From IMG/VR virus record IMGVR_UViG_3300022752_000086, positions 1-55,989 of that record: a stretch of 55,989 nucleotides of DNA; one strand, given 5' to 3'. The notes below the pieces were generated by a model. That model was not told where the DNA came from, did no database searches, and saw nothing but the letters and a program-made list of their open reading frames with translations. A program made the position numbers and the translations under genes. Below are positions 40,312 to 47,205 of the stretch, piece after piece; within the stretch, counting starts at the first letter, position 1; each line of letters begins with the position of its first letter. The stretch comes from a virus.

Positions 40312-42225
40312 TTAAATATTAAAATCACTTAATTTGTAACTAGTTACATTTCCTGATTGTAGATCTTCCGATATACGACTATCTATTTTTTGTAGTATTA
40401 CAGTATTTACATATAACATATTTTGCTTTAATTGATACGAATAATCTCTATATTTTTTATTCAATGTCATAAAACGTGAATCGTTTTCCGCATTTGAAAA
40501 ATTATTAATAAACACAGTTTTCCAAATATCTTTAGTTATTGGAATAATTTCATAATTTATTTGTATTTCTACTGTAGTATTCTTTATATCTTGTATTCCC
40601 ACTAAACAATTTTTTATTTGTTTAATTTCTTGCCCGTTTCGTAAAATAGTTACCACAGTTCCTGTGGGATCATCTATTATTAGGTCAGTGTTAGACAACA
40701 CTCCACCATAATATTTACAAATTAATCGTTTAAATCCATCATCTATTTCTTCTACTTTTCCTATAAATTTTTGGTATGTTCCTGTCAATCCCCGTAATAC
40801 TATATGGTGATCTCCTGAATAAATTCTATCGTAAGATCCATACGTGGTATAATTGCTTAATGTATAACCACTGGATGTGATACCGGCAACATTTGCTCCA
40901 GTAAATCCTGCCCTAGGAATTTTACCCCAACAAAACAATTCGTCATTAACTGTTAATGCTGCAGAATGACGTTTTCCTGCTGCTATTGCTTTATATTTTT
41001 TATCGGGTACTATTGTTTGACCATCTGCTGTAAGTCCCCAAGCGTAAACAGTACCGTCTGATTTTCTGGCAAGAGCGTGTCTATGTGTGGCAGATACTTC
41101 TACAAATCCGGTTCCACTAGGTACTTCTAATTGACCATATGCATTCTCACCCCATGCAATTAAACGACCATTCTTACTAATTATACCAACACAAAATTGA
41201 CTTCCACATGAAACATCGTCATATGTTATTCCAGTATTGGCTAAAGTACCACAATCCACTAGTGTTTTATCACTTTTTAGTATCACTCCACCAGGAGAAC
41301 CAGAATCACTAACATGATACCATGATGTCTTAATACCAACAGTGGAACCTGCTGCAGCATATAATGCTGGTTCTGTAGTATAATTTCCGTAAAATTCTAA
41401 TCTAGAATCACTGTTTATTGCTACTAATTTTTGTTGACTTGCCTCTATAAATTTATATAATGTTCTAACCGATTTTATATAATTTGGAGTAATAGTAGTA
41501 AAATCTGTACATGCAGGACAATTAAATAACACCAATGTGTCTTCTCTGCCCCAGCAATGTATTTGGCCATATTTATCTAACACACAGGTAAAATCTTTAC
41601 CTGCTGTTAATTGGGTGCTGTCTTTTTGAAAATCAAATTCTAATGGTACTATACTCTGTCCATAATGGGCGTAGTCGTCCATTTCTCCAGTTCTATTTAA
41701 TCCTTGAGCTACTGAAGATTCTGGTATAATTCCTGCACCAATACATTTTATTCCATATGGTCCTAATCCAGTTTCAAAAATAACAGTATCTCCTATCTGT
41801 ATACCAGATAAATCTACTCCATCATAAGAATCTATAACAGAATCTGAGTATAAAGTTTGTAATACTCCATTATATGTTATTCCTGATTCTTCTTTGGTTG
41901 GTAAAAATGGGGAAGTATTACCAAATTGTAATACTCGTGCATCAAAAGTGTCTAGATCTTTATTTGTTATTTGTTGTCCTAATATTTTGTTCCAATTAAA
42001 TGGATTTTTTATATTATTTAATAACATTAAAATCCAATAGTAATCAAATGAATTGTATAGTCTATACGATAATTGTTCTGGTCTTTCTCCAGGATTTATC
42101 TGTTCTGTTTTAATAAATTCTAAACTATCCACATCAATATTTACATCTTTAAATAGATTAGTTACTGTTTTAATACCCCCAGTAGCTCCAAAATCATAAC
42201 TTAATGTTGGGAAATATTTAAACAT
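40312..42225 (-). CDS. gp53: baseplate wedge protein gp53 with inserted RCC1 propeller
   Basis: The N-terminal 110 residues are gp53: GERPEQLSYRLYNSFDYYWI (46-65) matches T4 RPEELANAIYGNPQLYWVLL, followed by LMLLNNIKNPF. T4 gp53 is 196 aa and clamps neighbouring wedges. Here the protein is 637 aa because an RCC1-type array lies in the middle: AGKDFTCVLDKYGQIHCWG (about 207-225), then about 337-440 with CGSQFCVGI, RLIAWGENAYGQL, KSDGTVYAWG, AAGKRHSAAL and ELFCWG, and SGDHHIVL near 468. The C-terminal 100 residues (DIWKTVFINNFSNAENDSRF) may be the displaced gp53 tail. The ATG overlaps the gp48 stop (TAATG), so the two genes are probably translationally coupled. Confidence 0.8.
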   Translation of the reverse strand: MFKYFPTLSYDFGATGGIKTVTNLFKDVNIDVDSLEFIKTEQINPGERPEQLSYRLYNSFDYYWILMLLNNIKNPFNWNKILGQQITNKDLDTFDARVLQFGNTSPFLPTKEESGITYNGVLQTLYSDSVIDSYDGVDLSGIQIGDTVIFETGLGPYGIKCIGAGIIPESSVAQGLNRTGEMDDYAHYGQSIVPLEFDFQKDSTQLTAGKDFTCVLDKYGQIHCWGREDTLVLFNCPACTDFTTITPNYIKSVRTLYKFIEASQQKLVAINSDSRLEFYGNYTTEPALYAAAGSTVGIKTSWYHVSDSGSPGGVILKSDKTLVDCGTLANTGITYDDVSCGSQFCVGIISKNGRLIAWGENAYGQLEVPSGTGFVEVSATHRHALARKSDGTVYAWGLTADGQTIVPDKKYKAIAAGKRHSAALTVNDELFCWGKIPRAGFTGANVAGITSSGYTLSNYTTYGSYDRIYSGDHHIVLRGLTGTYQKFIGKVEEIDDGFKRLICKYYGGVLSNTDLIIDDPTGTVVTILRNGQEIKQIKNCLVGIQDIKNTTVEIQINYEIIPITKDIWKTVFINNFSNAENDSRFMTLNKKYRDYSYQLKQNMLYVNTVILQKIDSRISEDLQSGNVTSYKLSDFNI

Positions 42226-43085
42226 TATAAAATGTCTTTCTGTGATCTGATTGCTAAATAATCGAAACCATCATATACTCCCCAGTTTAGAGCGGGTTCT
42301 AGTTCAATAAAACTTAATTTTATATTTGTAGCCAGAGGATATTGTTTTGCGTATCCTTGAGATCCAGGTAATAATCCTGACTCTGTTACCGTATAAGGAT
42401 AATTTTGTATGGGCGATCTATTAATATCTACTCTTGCTAATACTGATGTTAATCCTTGGCCATCCATAGCAATATTACTACTACCAATAACATTTCCTAT
42501 ACCAAATACCCATATATCAGGATGATTCATGGTGTATATGGATTGTGTAAAATTTCCTGGATGTGCATTTGCCTGGAAAGCTGCAGCTATTCTTGCTGCT
42601 TGTTTAGCTGATTCTATTGTTTTTGCAACCAGATTAAACTCAAAACTATGAACACGACGACATCCTGGTTGAAGAACAGTTTCCATTTGGTCAAATCTCC
42701 ACACATTACCACCAGTGTAAAAACTTTCTTTTAATTCAGTTCTTGATACTGCTGCATCCTTATCTAATCCAATTTCTGCCGCTTGATTACTCTGTACTGC
42801 CTCGTCTGCTGCTGTTCTGTCGGGTCCAGTTGTTGGTTTTCCTTTTAACAAAGCCTCAATACCACGCATTTGGACTGAAGGACTGTTCCTATAGGGTATT
42901 GTGTTTAACGTATTAAAAGTTGTAGGGTACGGCAATGCTATAATATTATTTGGATATGCTCGTACTTGATTTGGAATGCGTTTAGACGCCCAAGTACTGT
43001 AATTTGCAGACCAAAATGTAATCCAAGCAGGTATATCGTATTGAGTTACATCGTCTCTTGCTGGAAATGAAAGTACTCTTGCCAT
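42225..43085 (-). CDS. gp48: baseplate tail-tube cap protein gp48
   Basis: I chose the ATG at 43085 (MARVLSFPARDDVTQYDIPA), giving 286 aa. The longer frame to 43127 would run through the divergent promoter region. The C-terminus (INRSPIQNYPYTVTESGLLPGSQGY, LSFIELEPALN) fits the gp48/gp54 tube-initiator family, which has tail-tube-like folds and links the hub to the first tube ring. It heads the long minus-strand block and diverges from gp4 across 26 bases. Identification rests on family resemblance and position before gp53 and the hub gene. Confidence 0.65.
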   Translation of the reverse strand: MARVLSFPARDDVTQYDIPAWITFWSANYSTWASKRIPNQVRAYPNNIIALPYPTTFNTLNTIPYRNSPSVQMRGIEALLKGKPTTGPDRTAADEAVQSNQAAEIGLDKDAAVSRTELKESFYTGGNVWRFDQMETVLQPGCRRVHSFEFNLVAKTIESAKQAARIAAAFQANAHPGNFTQSIYTMNHPDIWVFGIGNVIGSSNIAMDGQGLTSVLARVDINRSPIQNYPYTVTESGLLPGSQGYAKQYPLATNIKLSFIELEPALNWGVYDGFDYLAIRSQKDIL

Positions 43086-43088
43086 TGT

Positions 43089-43096
43089 TATAAATA
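43089..43096 (+). promoter_or_regulatory. candidate late promoter TATAAATA before gp4
   Basis: An exact T4-late-type octamer sits in the 26-base gap between the divergent gp48 and gp4 starts, ending 15 bases before the gp4 ATG. The placement suits transcription of the plus-strand head and tail genes by the gp33-dependent late RNA polymerase. Confidence 0.5.
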
Positions 43097-43111
43097 TATA
43101 GTCAAGATTAT

Positions 43112-43555
43112 ATGGCCTATAAAACAAAATACACCCCCCAAAACATTCAAAAATATGTTGGAAATCCCAATAATATTATTTGTAGATCATTATGGGAGAG
43201 AAAATTTTGTAAGTATTTAGATACTAATCCCAACATACTTCGTTGGTCTAGTGAAGAAATAAAAATACCGTATATATCAACTATAGATAAAAGCATTCAT
43301 CACTACTATCCTGATTTTGTTTTTGAGGCCAAAAATACAGATAAAATTGACACATTCATGGTAGAAATAAAGCCCAAAAAGCAAACAATAGAACCAAAAA
43401 GTAAAAAAAATAAGAAAACTTATTTACAAGAATCTATTACTTTTGAAATAAATAAATGTAAATGGGCAGCAGCAAAAAAATACTGTGAACAACATGGTTG
43501 GATTTTTAAAATAATAACAGAAGATCAGTTATTTAAAAACAACACTAAGGAATAA
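43112..43555 (+). CDS. gp4: head completion nuclease-like protein gp4
   Basis: The 147-aa protein matches the T4 gp4 (head completion) family in length (about 150 aa) and order: RSLWERKFCKYLD (25-37), YYPDF (65-69) and VEIKPK (84-89), followed by a basic stretch and a C-terminal WAAAKKYCEQHGW segment. Asp68, Glu85 and Lys87 fit a PD-(D/E)XK nuclease core as in TnsA-like enzymes. In T4 the protein is needed to finish DNA-filled heads before tail joining; the exact reaction is not established. It is the first gene of the plus-strand late run. Confidence 0.8.
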   Translation: MAYKTKYTPQNIQKYVGNPNNIICRSLWERKFCKYLDTNPNILRWSSEEIKIPYISTIDKSIHHYYPDFVFEAKNTDKIDTFMVEIKPKKQTIEPKSKKNKKTYLQESITFEINKCKWAAAKKYCEQHGWIFKIITEDQLFKNNTKE

Positions 43556-43557
43556 AA

Positions 43558-44184
43558 ATGGCAAATATTTACGGAATAGGTGCAAAAACAGATTCACCTG
43601 GATCAAAAGAAATAACAGGAATAATAAATCAAATAAGCAAATATGGTGCCCAACGCACTAATAGGTATTCTGTAGAATTTCAAAACTGCCCAGTAGAGAT
43701 GCCAGAAGCTACATCAGATTACCAATTTTTTGCTACTATGTGTCAATTACCAGAACGAAGTATACAAATATTTCAAGATAGTGTTGGTCCATATAGTCCT
43801 AATTGGGATATACCATTGAAATCAGAATATGATGATAATTATATCATTAATTTTTTAGTTGATGGACAATGGATTATTAGAAGATTTATAGAATCTTGGA
43901 TGGATTATGTTGTTGGCCCAATTTATGGTGGTGGATTTATTGGAGGAAGAACTCCATTAGGTGCGTCAATAATGCCATTGGGACAGGGAGATGGATCAGC
44001 CAATAGTTCGTCTAAAATTATAATTAAAGGATTCAAAACCAAGGATAATATTCAAAGTGGTAAATTAACACTTTATGGAGCTTGGCCTAAAACTATACTT
44101 CCAGCCACAATGGACACTAATGCAAACAATCAACCATTAATACTGAGTGTGGTGTTTTCTTATAGATATTATAGATTTGAATAA
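43558..44184 (+). CDS. gp19: tail tube protein, gp19/gp54 family
   Basis: The 208-aa protein has NRYSVEFQNCP near residue 36, a MCQLPERSIQIFQDSVGP segment, WDIPLKSEYDDNYIINFLVD and a final PLILSVVFSYRYYRFE. That is the usual layout of T4-type tube proteins (outer strand, loop, then a T.FDVT..Y ending). Tube subunits stack as hexamers inside the contractile sheath. The ribosome-binding site AAGGAA overlaps the end of gp4. The downstream tail chaperone supports a tube role. It could instead be the tube-initiator gp54, which has the same fold. Confidence 0.65.
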   Translation: MANIYGIGAKTDSPGSKEITGIINQISKYGAQRTNRYSVEFQNCPVEMPEATSDYQFFATMCQLPERSIQIFQDSVGPYSPNWDIPLKSEYDDNYIINFLVDGQWIIRRFIESWMDYVVGPIYGGGFIGGRTPLGASIMPLGQGDGSANSSSKIIIKGFKTKDNIQSGKLTLYGAWPKTILPATMDTNANNQPLILSVVFSYRYYRFE

Positions 44185-44196
44185 GGCTATTAAATT

Positions 44197-44904
44197 ATGT
44201 TAATTAAATCCTTTCCAAAATATTCGGTTAAATTGCCTAGTGGTAAAAAAATTAAATATAGACCATTTACTGTTAAAGAAGAAAATTCTTTATTAATAGC
44301 AAAACAATCAGAAAATAATCAAAATGTATTACATACACTCATAGACGTAATGAATGCATGCATTGAAGATAATACTGAAGAGTATGAAATACAAGATTTT
44401 GAGGCAGCATTTCTTCATTTACGAAGTAAATCAATAGGTGAAATAGAAAAAGCAACAATAAAATGCCCAGACACTAAAGAACAAGTTAAAGTAACAATTA
44501 ATATTTTAGAAGATATGAAATATAATGAAAAAACAGATACACAGAATTCTATTATTCAGTTAGAAAATAAAATATTAATACGATTACAACAATTAAAAGT
44601 AAAAGATATTTTACAAAATCCTGATTATAATAAAACATTTGAAAATAAAATAAAATTTATAGCCAATAATATAATTAGTATTCAAAAAGACGATGAGCTT
44701 ATAACCGCAGAAGATATGTCTTTATCTGAAAAGGCAGAATTCTGTATGAATCTACAATCTAAAGATTTTAAAAAGTTATTAAAATATTATGAAGATACAC
44801 CTAAAACTTATTATATTTTAGAATATAAAACCAGTGATGGTGAATCTAAAAAAATAGAACTATCTGGATTATTTAATATAATTAGTTTTTTTTTAACTAT
44901 ATAG
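44197..44904 (+). CDS. gp26: tail/baseplate hub assembly chaperone gp26-like
   Basis: The N-terminus (LPSGKKIKYRPFTVKEENSL, 13-32) is the signature of the T4 gp26 family, as is the middle segment (IKCPDTKEQVKVTINI). In T4, gp26 is required to assemble the baseplate hub. In many phages, genes at this position encode chaperones that coat the tape-measure protein. The zero-frame product is 235 aa and ends at TAG 44902-44904. Just before it, a T9 run provides a -1 slippery site leading into a 49-codon extension (separate entry). Confidence 0.8.
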   Translation: MLIKSFPKYSVKLPSGKKIKYRPFTVKEENSLLIAKQSENNQNVLHTLIDVMNACIEDNTEEYEIQDFEAAFLHLRSKSIGEIEKATIKCPDTKEQVKVTINILEDMKYNEKTDTQNSIIQLENKILIRLQQLKVKDILQNPDYNKTFENKIKFIANNIISIQKDDELITAEDMSLSEKAEFCMNLQSKDFKKLLKYYEDTPKTYYILEYKTSDGESKKIELSGLFNIISFFLTI

Positions 44905-45044
44905 ACCTTGCTACTTATTTAAATGTATTATTTCAATTAACATATCTTCATAGATACTCTATACAAGATATACAAAATATGTTTCCGTGGGAAAGATTAG
45001 TATTAATTCAACAAATAGCTAATGAATTAGAAGAAAATAATTAA
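44197..45044 (+). CDS. predicted -1 frameshift product: gp26 plus gp51-like extension (282 aa)
   Basis: After the slippery codons ending at 44895, a -1 shift resumes at AAC (44895-44897) and stays open for 49 codons to TAA at 45042-45044. The extension contains LATYLNVLFQLTYLHRYSIQ and NMFPWERLVLIQQIANELEE. Its frame has no start codon before the internal ATG at NMFPWER, so it would be lost without frameshifting. Its stop directly abuts the next ATG (45045). Lambda gpG/gpGT and other tail chaperones use the same arrangement. The extension looks like the short helical proteins often annotated as hub-assembly gp51 in T4-like phages; that name is inference. Confidence 0.7.
44889..44895 (+). promoter_or_regulatory. 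programmed -1 frameshift slippery heptamer T-TTT-TTA
   Basis: The heptamer is in the gp26 zero frame (TTT 44890-44892, TTA 44893-44895, preceded by T) within a run of nine T. It fits the X-XXY-YYZ rule, and its sequence is the same as retroviral UUUUUUA sites. The zero-frame stop lies only two codons further on. No obvious stable hairpin was found immediately downstream by eye. Confidence 0.7.
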
Positions 45045-45965
45045 ATGGATAACGTAGGATTAAATTATCAAGAGTTAGTAAACTCACTTTTCTTTTCTGA
45101 TAAAACTTCTGTCAATAGACAGCCAGAAACTAGTCCTCAAAATTCTGTAGAAAAAGTTGATGAAGTTCCTATTAATAATTCTATAGAAAAAATTGATGGT
45201 ATAGCATTAGATAAAACAACTAAAGAAACAAATTCAAATAATGCTACTGTAGTTTCTACTGGAATCAACTATACAGATTTACGTAAAAAAGCAAAACAAA
45301 ATAATTTTTCAGAATTTAATGAATTATCACAAGATGAATATGAAAAATTATCAAAATCTGATAAAAAAATTTATGATTCTATAGTATCATTAAAAACAAA
45401 TTATACAGAAAAACAAAATAAAAAAGAAAACAAATCGGATCAAAAAGAATACGAATCTGCTAAAAAAATTACAACACAGACAAGAAATACAGATAATCCA
45501 ACATCAGCTTTAACGTATTCTACTATTTCAAACAATATTAAAAATGATCAATCTGTTTTGAAGTATATACCAAAATTAGAGTCTGGAGATATAGAAACTG
45601 CTGCATACGATAATATTAAAACCACAGACTTATCATCAAAATTTCGTAATACAGACACGACTTCTGCCCCAATAGCGTTACCATTTCAAATCTATACACC
45701 AGATAATTATTTAACATCAGATATACAAGAAGTATACAAATATAATATAAATGCTAGACTTAATACCAAAAGAGCAATACCAAAATCTATAAACAGACAA
45801 TCTTTCTCTATAGAAGATAGAATGATACCTATGGGTTCTGATAATGTGTCAATTGTAAAACAAGAAAATAGTCCTCCTATAATGGTTTCTCCAAGACCAA
45901 AAAATGTAGATAATTTAAATTTAATCTACAAAAAACAACCAATATGGAGACAAAAATTTGGATAA
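45045..45965 (+). CDS. 306-aa Lys/Ser/Asn-rich protein of unknown function
   Basis: The start directly follows the stop of the gp26 extension. The protein is very hydrophilic and looks largely disordered. It opens with GLNYQELVNSLFFSDKTS, and the similar GINYTDLRKKAKQNNFSEFN follows at about residue 72, so a short segment may be duplicated. The end (NLNLIYKKQPIWRQKFG) is aromatic and basic. The place after a tail chaperone is where a tape-measure gene is often found, but it is far too short and lacks long helices. It is probably a tail or hub assembly protein; no family was recognised. Confidence 0.6.
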   Translation: MDNVGLNYQELVNSLFFSDKTSVNRQPETSPQNSVEKVDEVPINNSIEKIDGIALDKTTKETNSNNATVVSTGINYTDLRKKAKQNNFSEFNELSQDEYEKLSKSDKKIYDSIVSLKTNYTEKQNKKENKSDQKEYESAKKITTQTRNTDNPTSALTYSTISNNIKNDQSVLKYIPKLESGDIETAAYDNIKTTDLSSKFRNTDTTSAPIALPFQIYTPDNYLTSDIQEVYKYNINARLNTKRAIPKSINRQSFSIEDRMIPMGSDNVSIVKQENSPPIMVSPRPKNVDNLNLIYKKQPIWRQKFG

Positions 45966-45967
45966 TG

Positions 45968-45991
45968 AAAAGGCCCCTTTCGGGGCCTTTT
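45968..45991. terminator. bidirectional rho-independent terminator between converging genes
   Basis: The perfect stem AAAAGGCCCC / GGGGCCTTTT closes a four-base TTTC loop and is followed by a T run on the plus strand and an A-to-T run on the minus strand. It lies in the 29-base gap between the plus-strand 306-aa gene and the minus-strand gp32 gene, so it can end transcription from both sides. Confidence 0.92.
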
Positions 45992-45994
45992 TTA

Positions 45995-46864
45995 TTAGTC
46001 TTCAAGTGACTTTAGATATGATTCTACATCGACATCCTCATCTGGTTCTGCCTTTGGCAGAGGCTTACGACTAGAACGCACTACAGGCTCATCCTCAACA
46101 GTATCCTCAGAATCGCCCATATTGCGAACATCTCCACCTAGAGCATCAACCAGCTTGGTCTTAAGCTCAGGATAGCTCTTGAACTCCTTGGGATTAATAA
46201 ACTCCTTGAGAGCGTACTGCTTCTTCCAAAGAGCCTCAAGCTTGGCATCATCACCATCAAACAGTTCAGTGGCAGCACTAAACTCTGACTTGTCGTAGTT
46301 AACGTAACCGTCAACCTTACGGACCTTGAGTTTAAAATTAGCACCCTTCCAGAAGTCAAACGGATTAACAGCACTTTCGTCTTGGAATTCTGGATTCATC
46401 TGCTCTTGAATCTTCTCAAAAATCTTCTTGCCGTACTTAAATAGGAACACCTTGCCCTTGTTTTGAGGAGCTGCTGGATCCTCCACAACAAGAATATTGG
46501 AAATATAATTAAGCTTACGCTTGCGATCACGAGCAATACGCTTATCGCTTTCAGTACCAGAATTCCATAATTCAGAGTTTCCTTCACAAACTGGGCACTT
46601 CTCACCAAGGGTTGTGGGACAATTGTGAATAAACCAACCACCCTTACCCTTAAAGGCGTGAGAGTACAACTTAACCCATGGAATATCCTCTCCTTCCACT
46701 GCAGGAAGAAATCGAATAACTGCATATCCATTACTAGCAGAGTCCAGAGTAGGTCGCCAAAATCGGTCGTCCTTATAATCATTAGACTTGTTGCTCTTCT
46801 CCAACTCCTCTTGAAGCTTGGATGCCATTGACGTAGAATTCTTCTTTAGATCTTTAAATGCCAT
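45995..46864 (-). CDS. gp32: single-stranded DNA-binding protein gp32
   Basis: The 289-aa protein has the T4 gp32 layout. The basic N-terminus (FKDLKK, KLQEELEKSNKSN) is used for cooperative binding. A zinc site follows: His69 in YSHAF, then Cys82, Cys90 and Cys93 in NCPTTLGEKCPVC, matching T4 His64/Cys77/Cys87/Cys90. The OB-fold core contains FWKGANFKLKV, and an acidic tail ends DEDVDVESYLKSLED. gp32 coats single-stranded DNA in replication, recombination and repair. The gene has a good ribosome-binding site (AATAGGAGA) and its own sigma70-like promoter. Third positions are visibly richer in G and C than in the structural genes. Confidence 0.95.
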   Translation of the reverse strand: MAFKDLKKNSTSMASKLQEELEKSNKSNDYKDDRFWRPTLDSASNGYAVIRFLPAVEGEDIPWVKLYSHAFKGKGGWFIHNCPTTLGEKCPVCEGNSELWNSGTESDKRIARDRKRKLNYISNILVVEDPAAPQNKGKVFLFKYGKKIFEKIQEQMNPEFQDESAVNPFDFWKGANFKLKVRKVDGYVNYDKSEFSAATELFDGDDAKLEALWKKQYALKEFINPKEFKSYPELKTKLVDALGGDVRNMGDSEDTVEDEPVVRSSRKPLPKAEPDEDVDVESYLKSLED

Positions 46865-46884
46865 ATAATCTCCTATTGTCTGTA

Positions 46885-46912
46885 AATATACACCTTAATT
46901 TAGGCTTGTCAA
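46885..46912 (-). promoter_or_regulatory. sigma70-like promoter for gp32
   Basis: On the minus strand TTGACA (46912-46907) and TATATT (46890-46885) are separated by 16 bases, about 20 bases before the gp32 ATG. It sits in the short gap after the gp33 stop and would give gp32 its own transcription by host RNA polymerase. Confidence 0.65.
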
Positions 46913-46915
46913 ATA

Positions 46916-47146
46916 TTAAATGGGTAATTTAGAACTTTTTGGTAAAAAATTCAAGTCTTGACCTTCTTGTTGAATTTTTTCTATAATAGGTTTGGTTAAG
47001 ACTTTAGGCATAGTTTCTATTGGTATGTCGTTTACTTCACATACGGCAACAATAGCATCAATATATGAAACTTTCCATTGTTCTACATATTTTTCTATTT
47101 GACGGCACAAATCACGTTGTTTTTCATTATCTAATAATAGTACCAT
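46916..47146 (-). CDS. gp33: late transcription co-activator gp33
   Basis: I chose the internal ATG at 47146 (MVLLLDNEKQ, 76 aa). The longer frame to 47233 would cover the divergent promoter and the start of the opposite gene. Residues 24-62 (WKVSYIDAIVAVCEVNDIPI...KPIIEKIQQE) follow T4 gp33 (MSYLEATTAFLEENSIPETQ...SGIIEKIQSE). In T4, gp33 links the phage-modified RNA polymerase to the sliding clamp for late transcription. T4 gp33 ends in a clamp-binding hydrophobic tail. Here the end is SSKLPI, shorter and different, so clamp contact may differ. It lies just upstream of gp32 on the same strand. Confidence 0.8.
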   Translation of the reverse strand: MVLLLDNEKQRDLCRQIEKYVEQWKVSYIDAIVAVCEVNDIPIETMPKVLTKPIIEKIQQEGQDLNFLPKSSKLPI

Positions 47147-47182
47147 AGTTACTTTTATATATGTAAATTTTTTTATTTTTTT

Positions 47183-47190
47183 TATAAATA
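47183..47190 (+). promoter_or_regulatory. candidate late promoter TATAAATA before the 435-aa gene
   Basis: An exact T4-late-type octamer lies 15 bases before the ATG at 47206, in the divergent gap with gp33. A GGAG ribosome-binding site follows at 47196-47199. Confidence 0.55.
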
Positions 47191-47205
47191 ATACTGGAGA
47201 AATAA

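Noticed and set aside
43086-43127. N-terminal 14-residue extension of gp48
   Set aside because: It would cover the divergent promoter gap and the gp4 start; MARVLSFPA is a normal start.
46138-46782. Frames of 78 and 128 aa on the minus strand
   Set aside because: They are alternative-frame shadows of gp32, which has clear family motifs.
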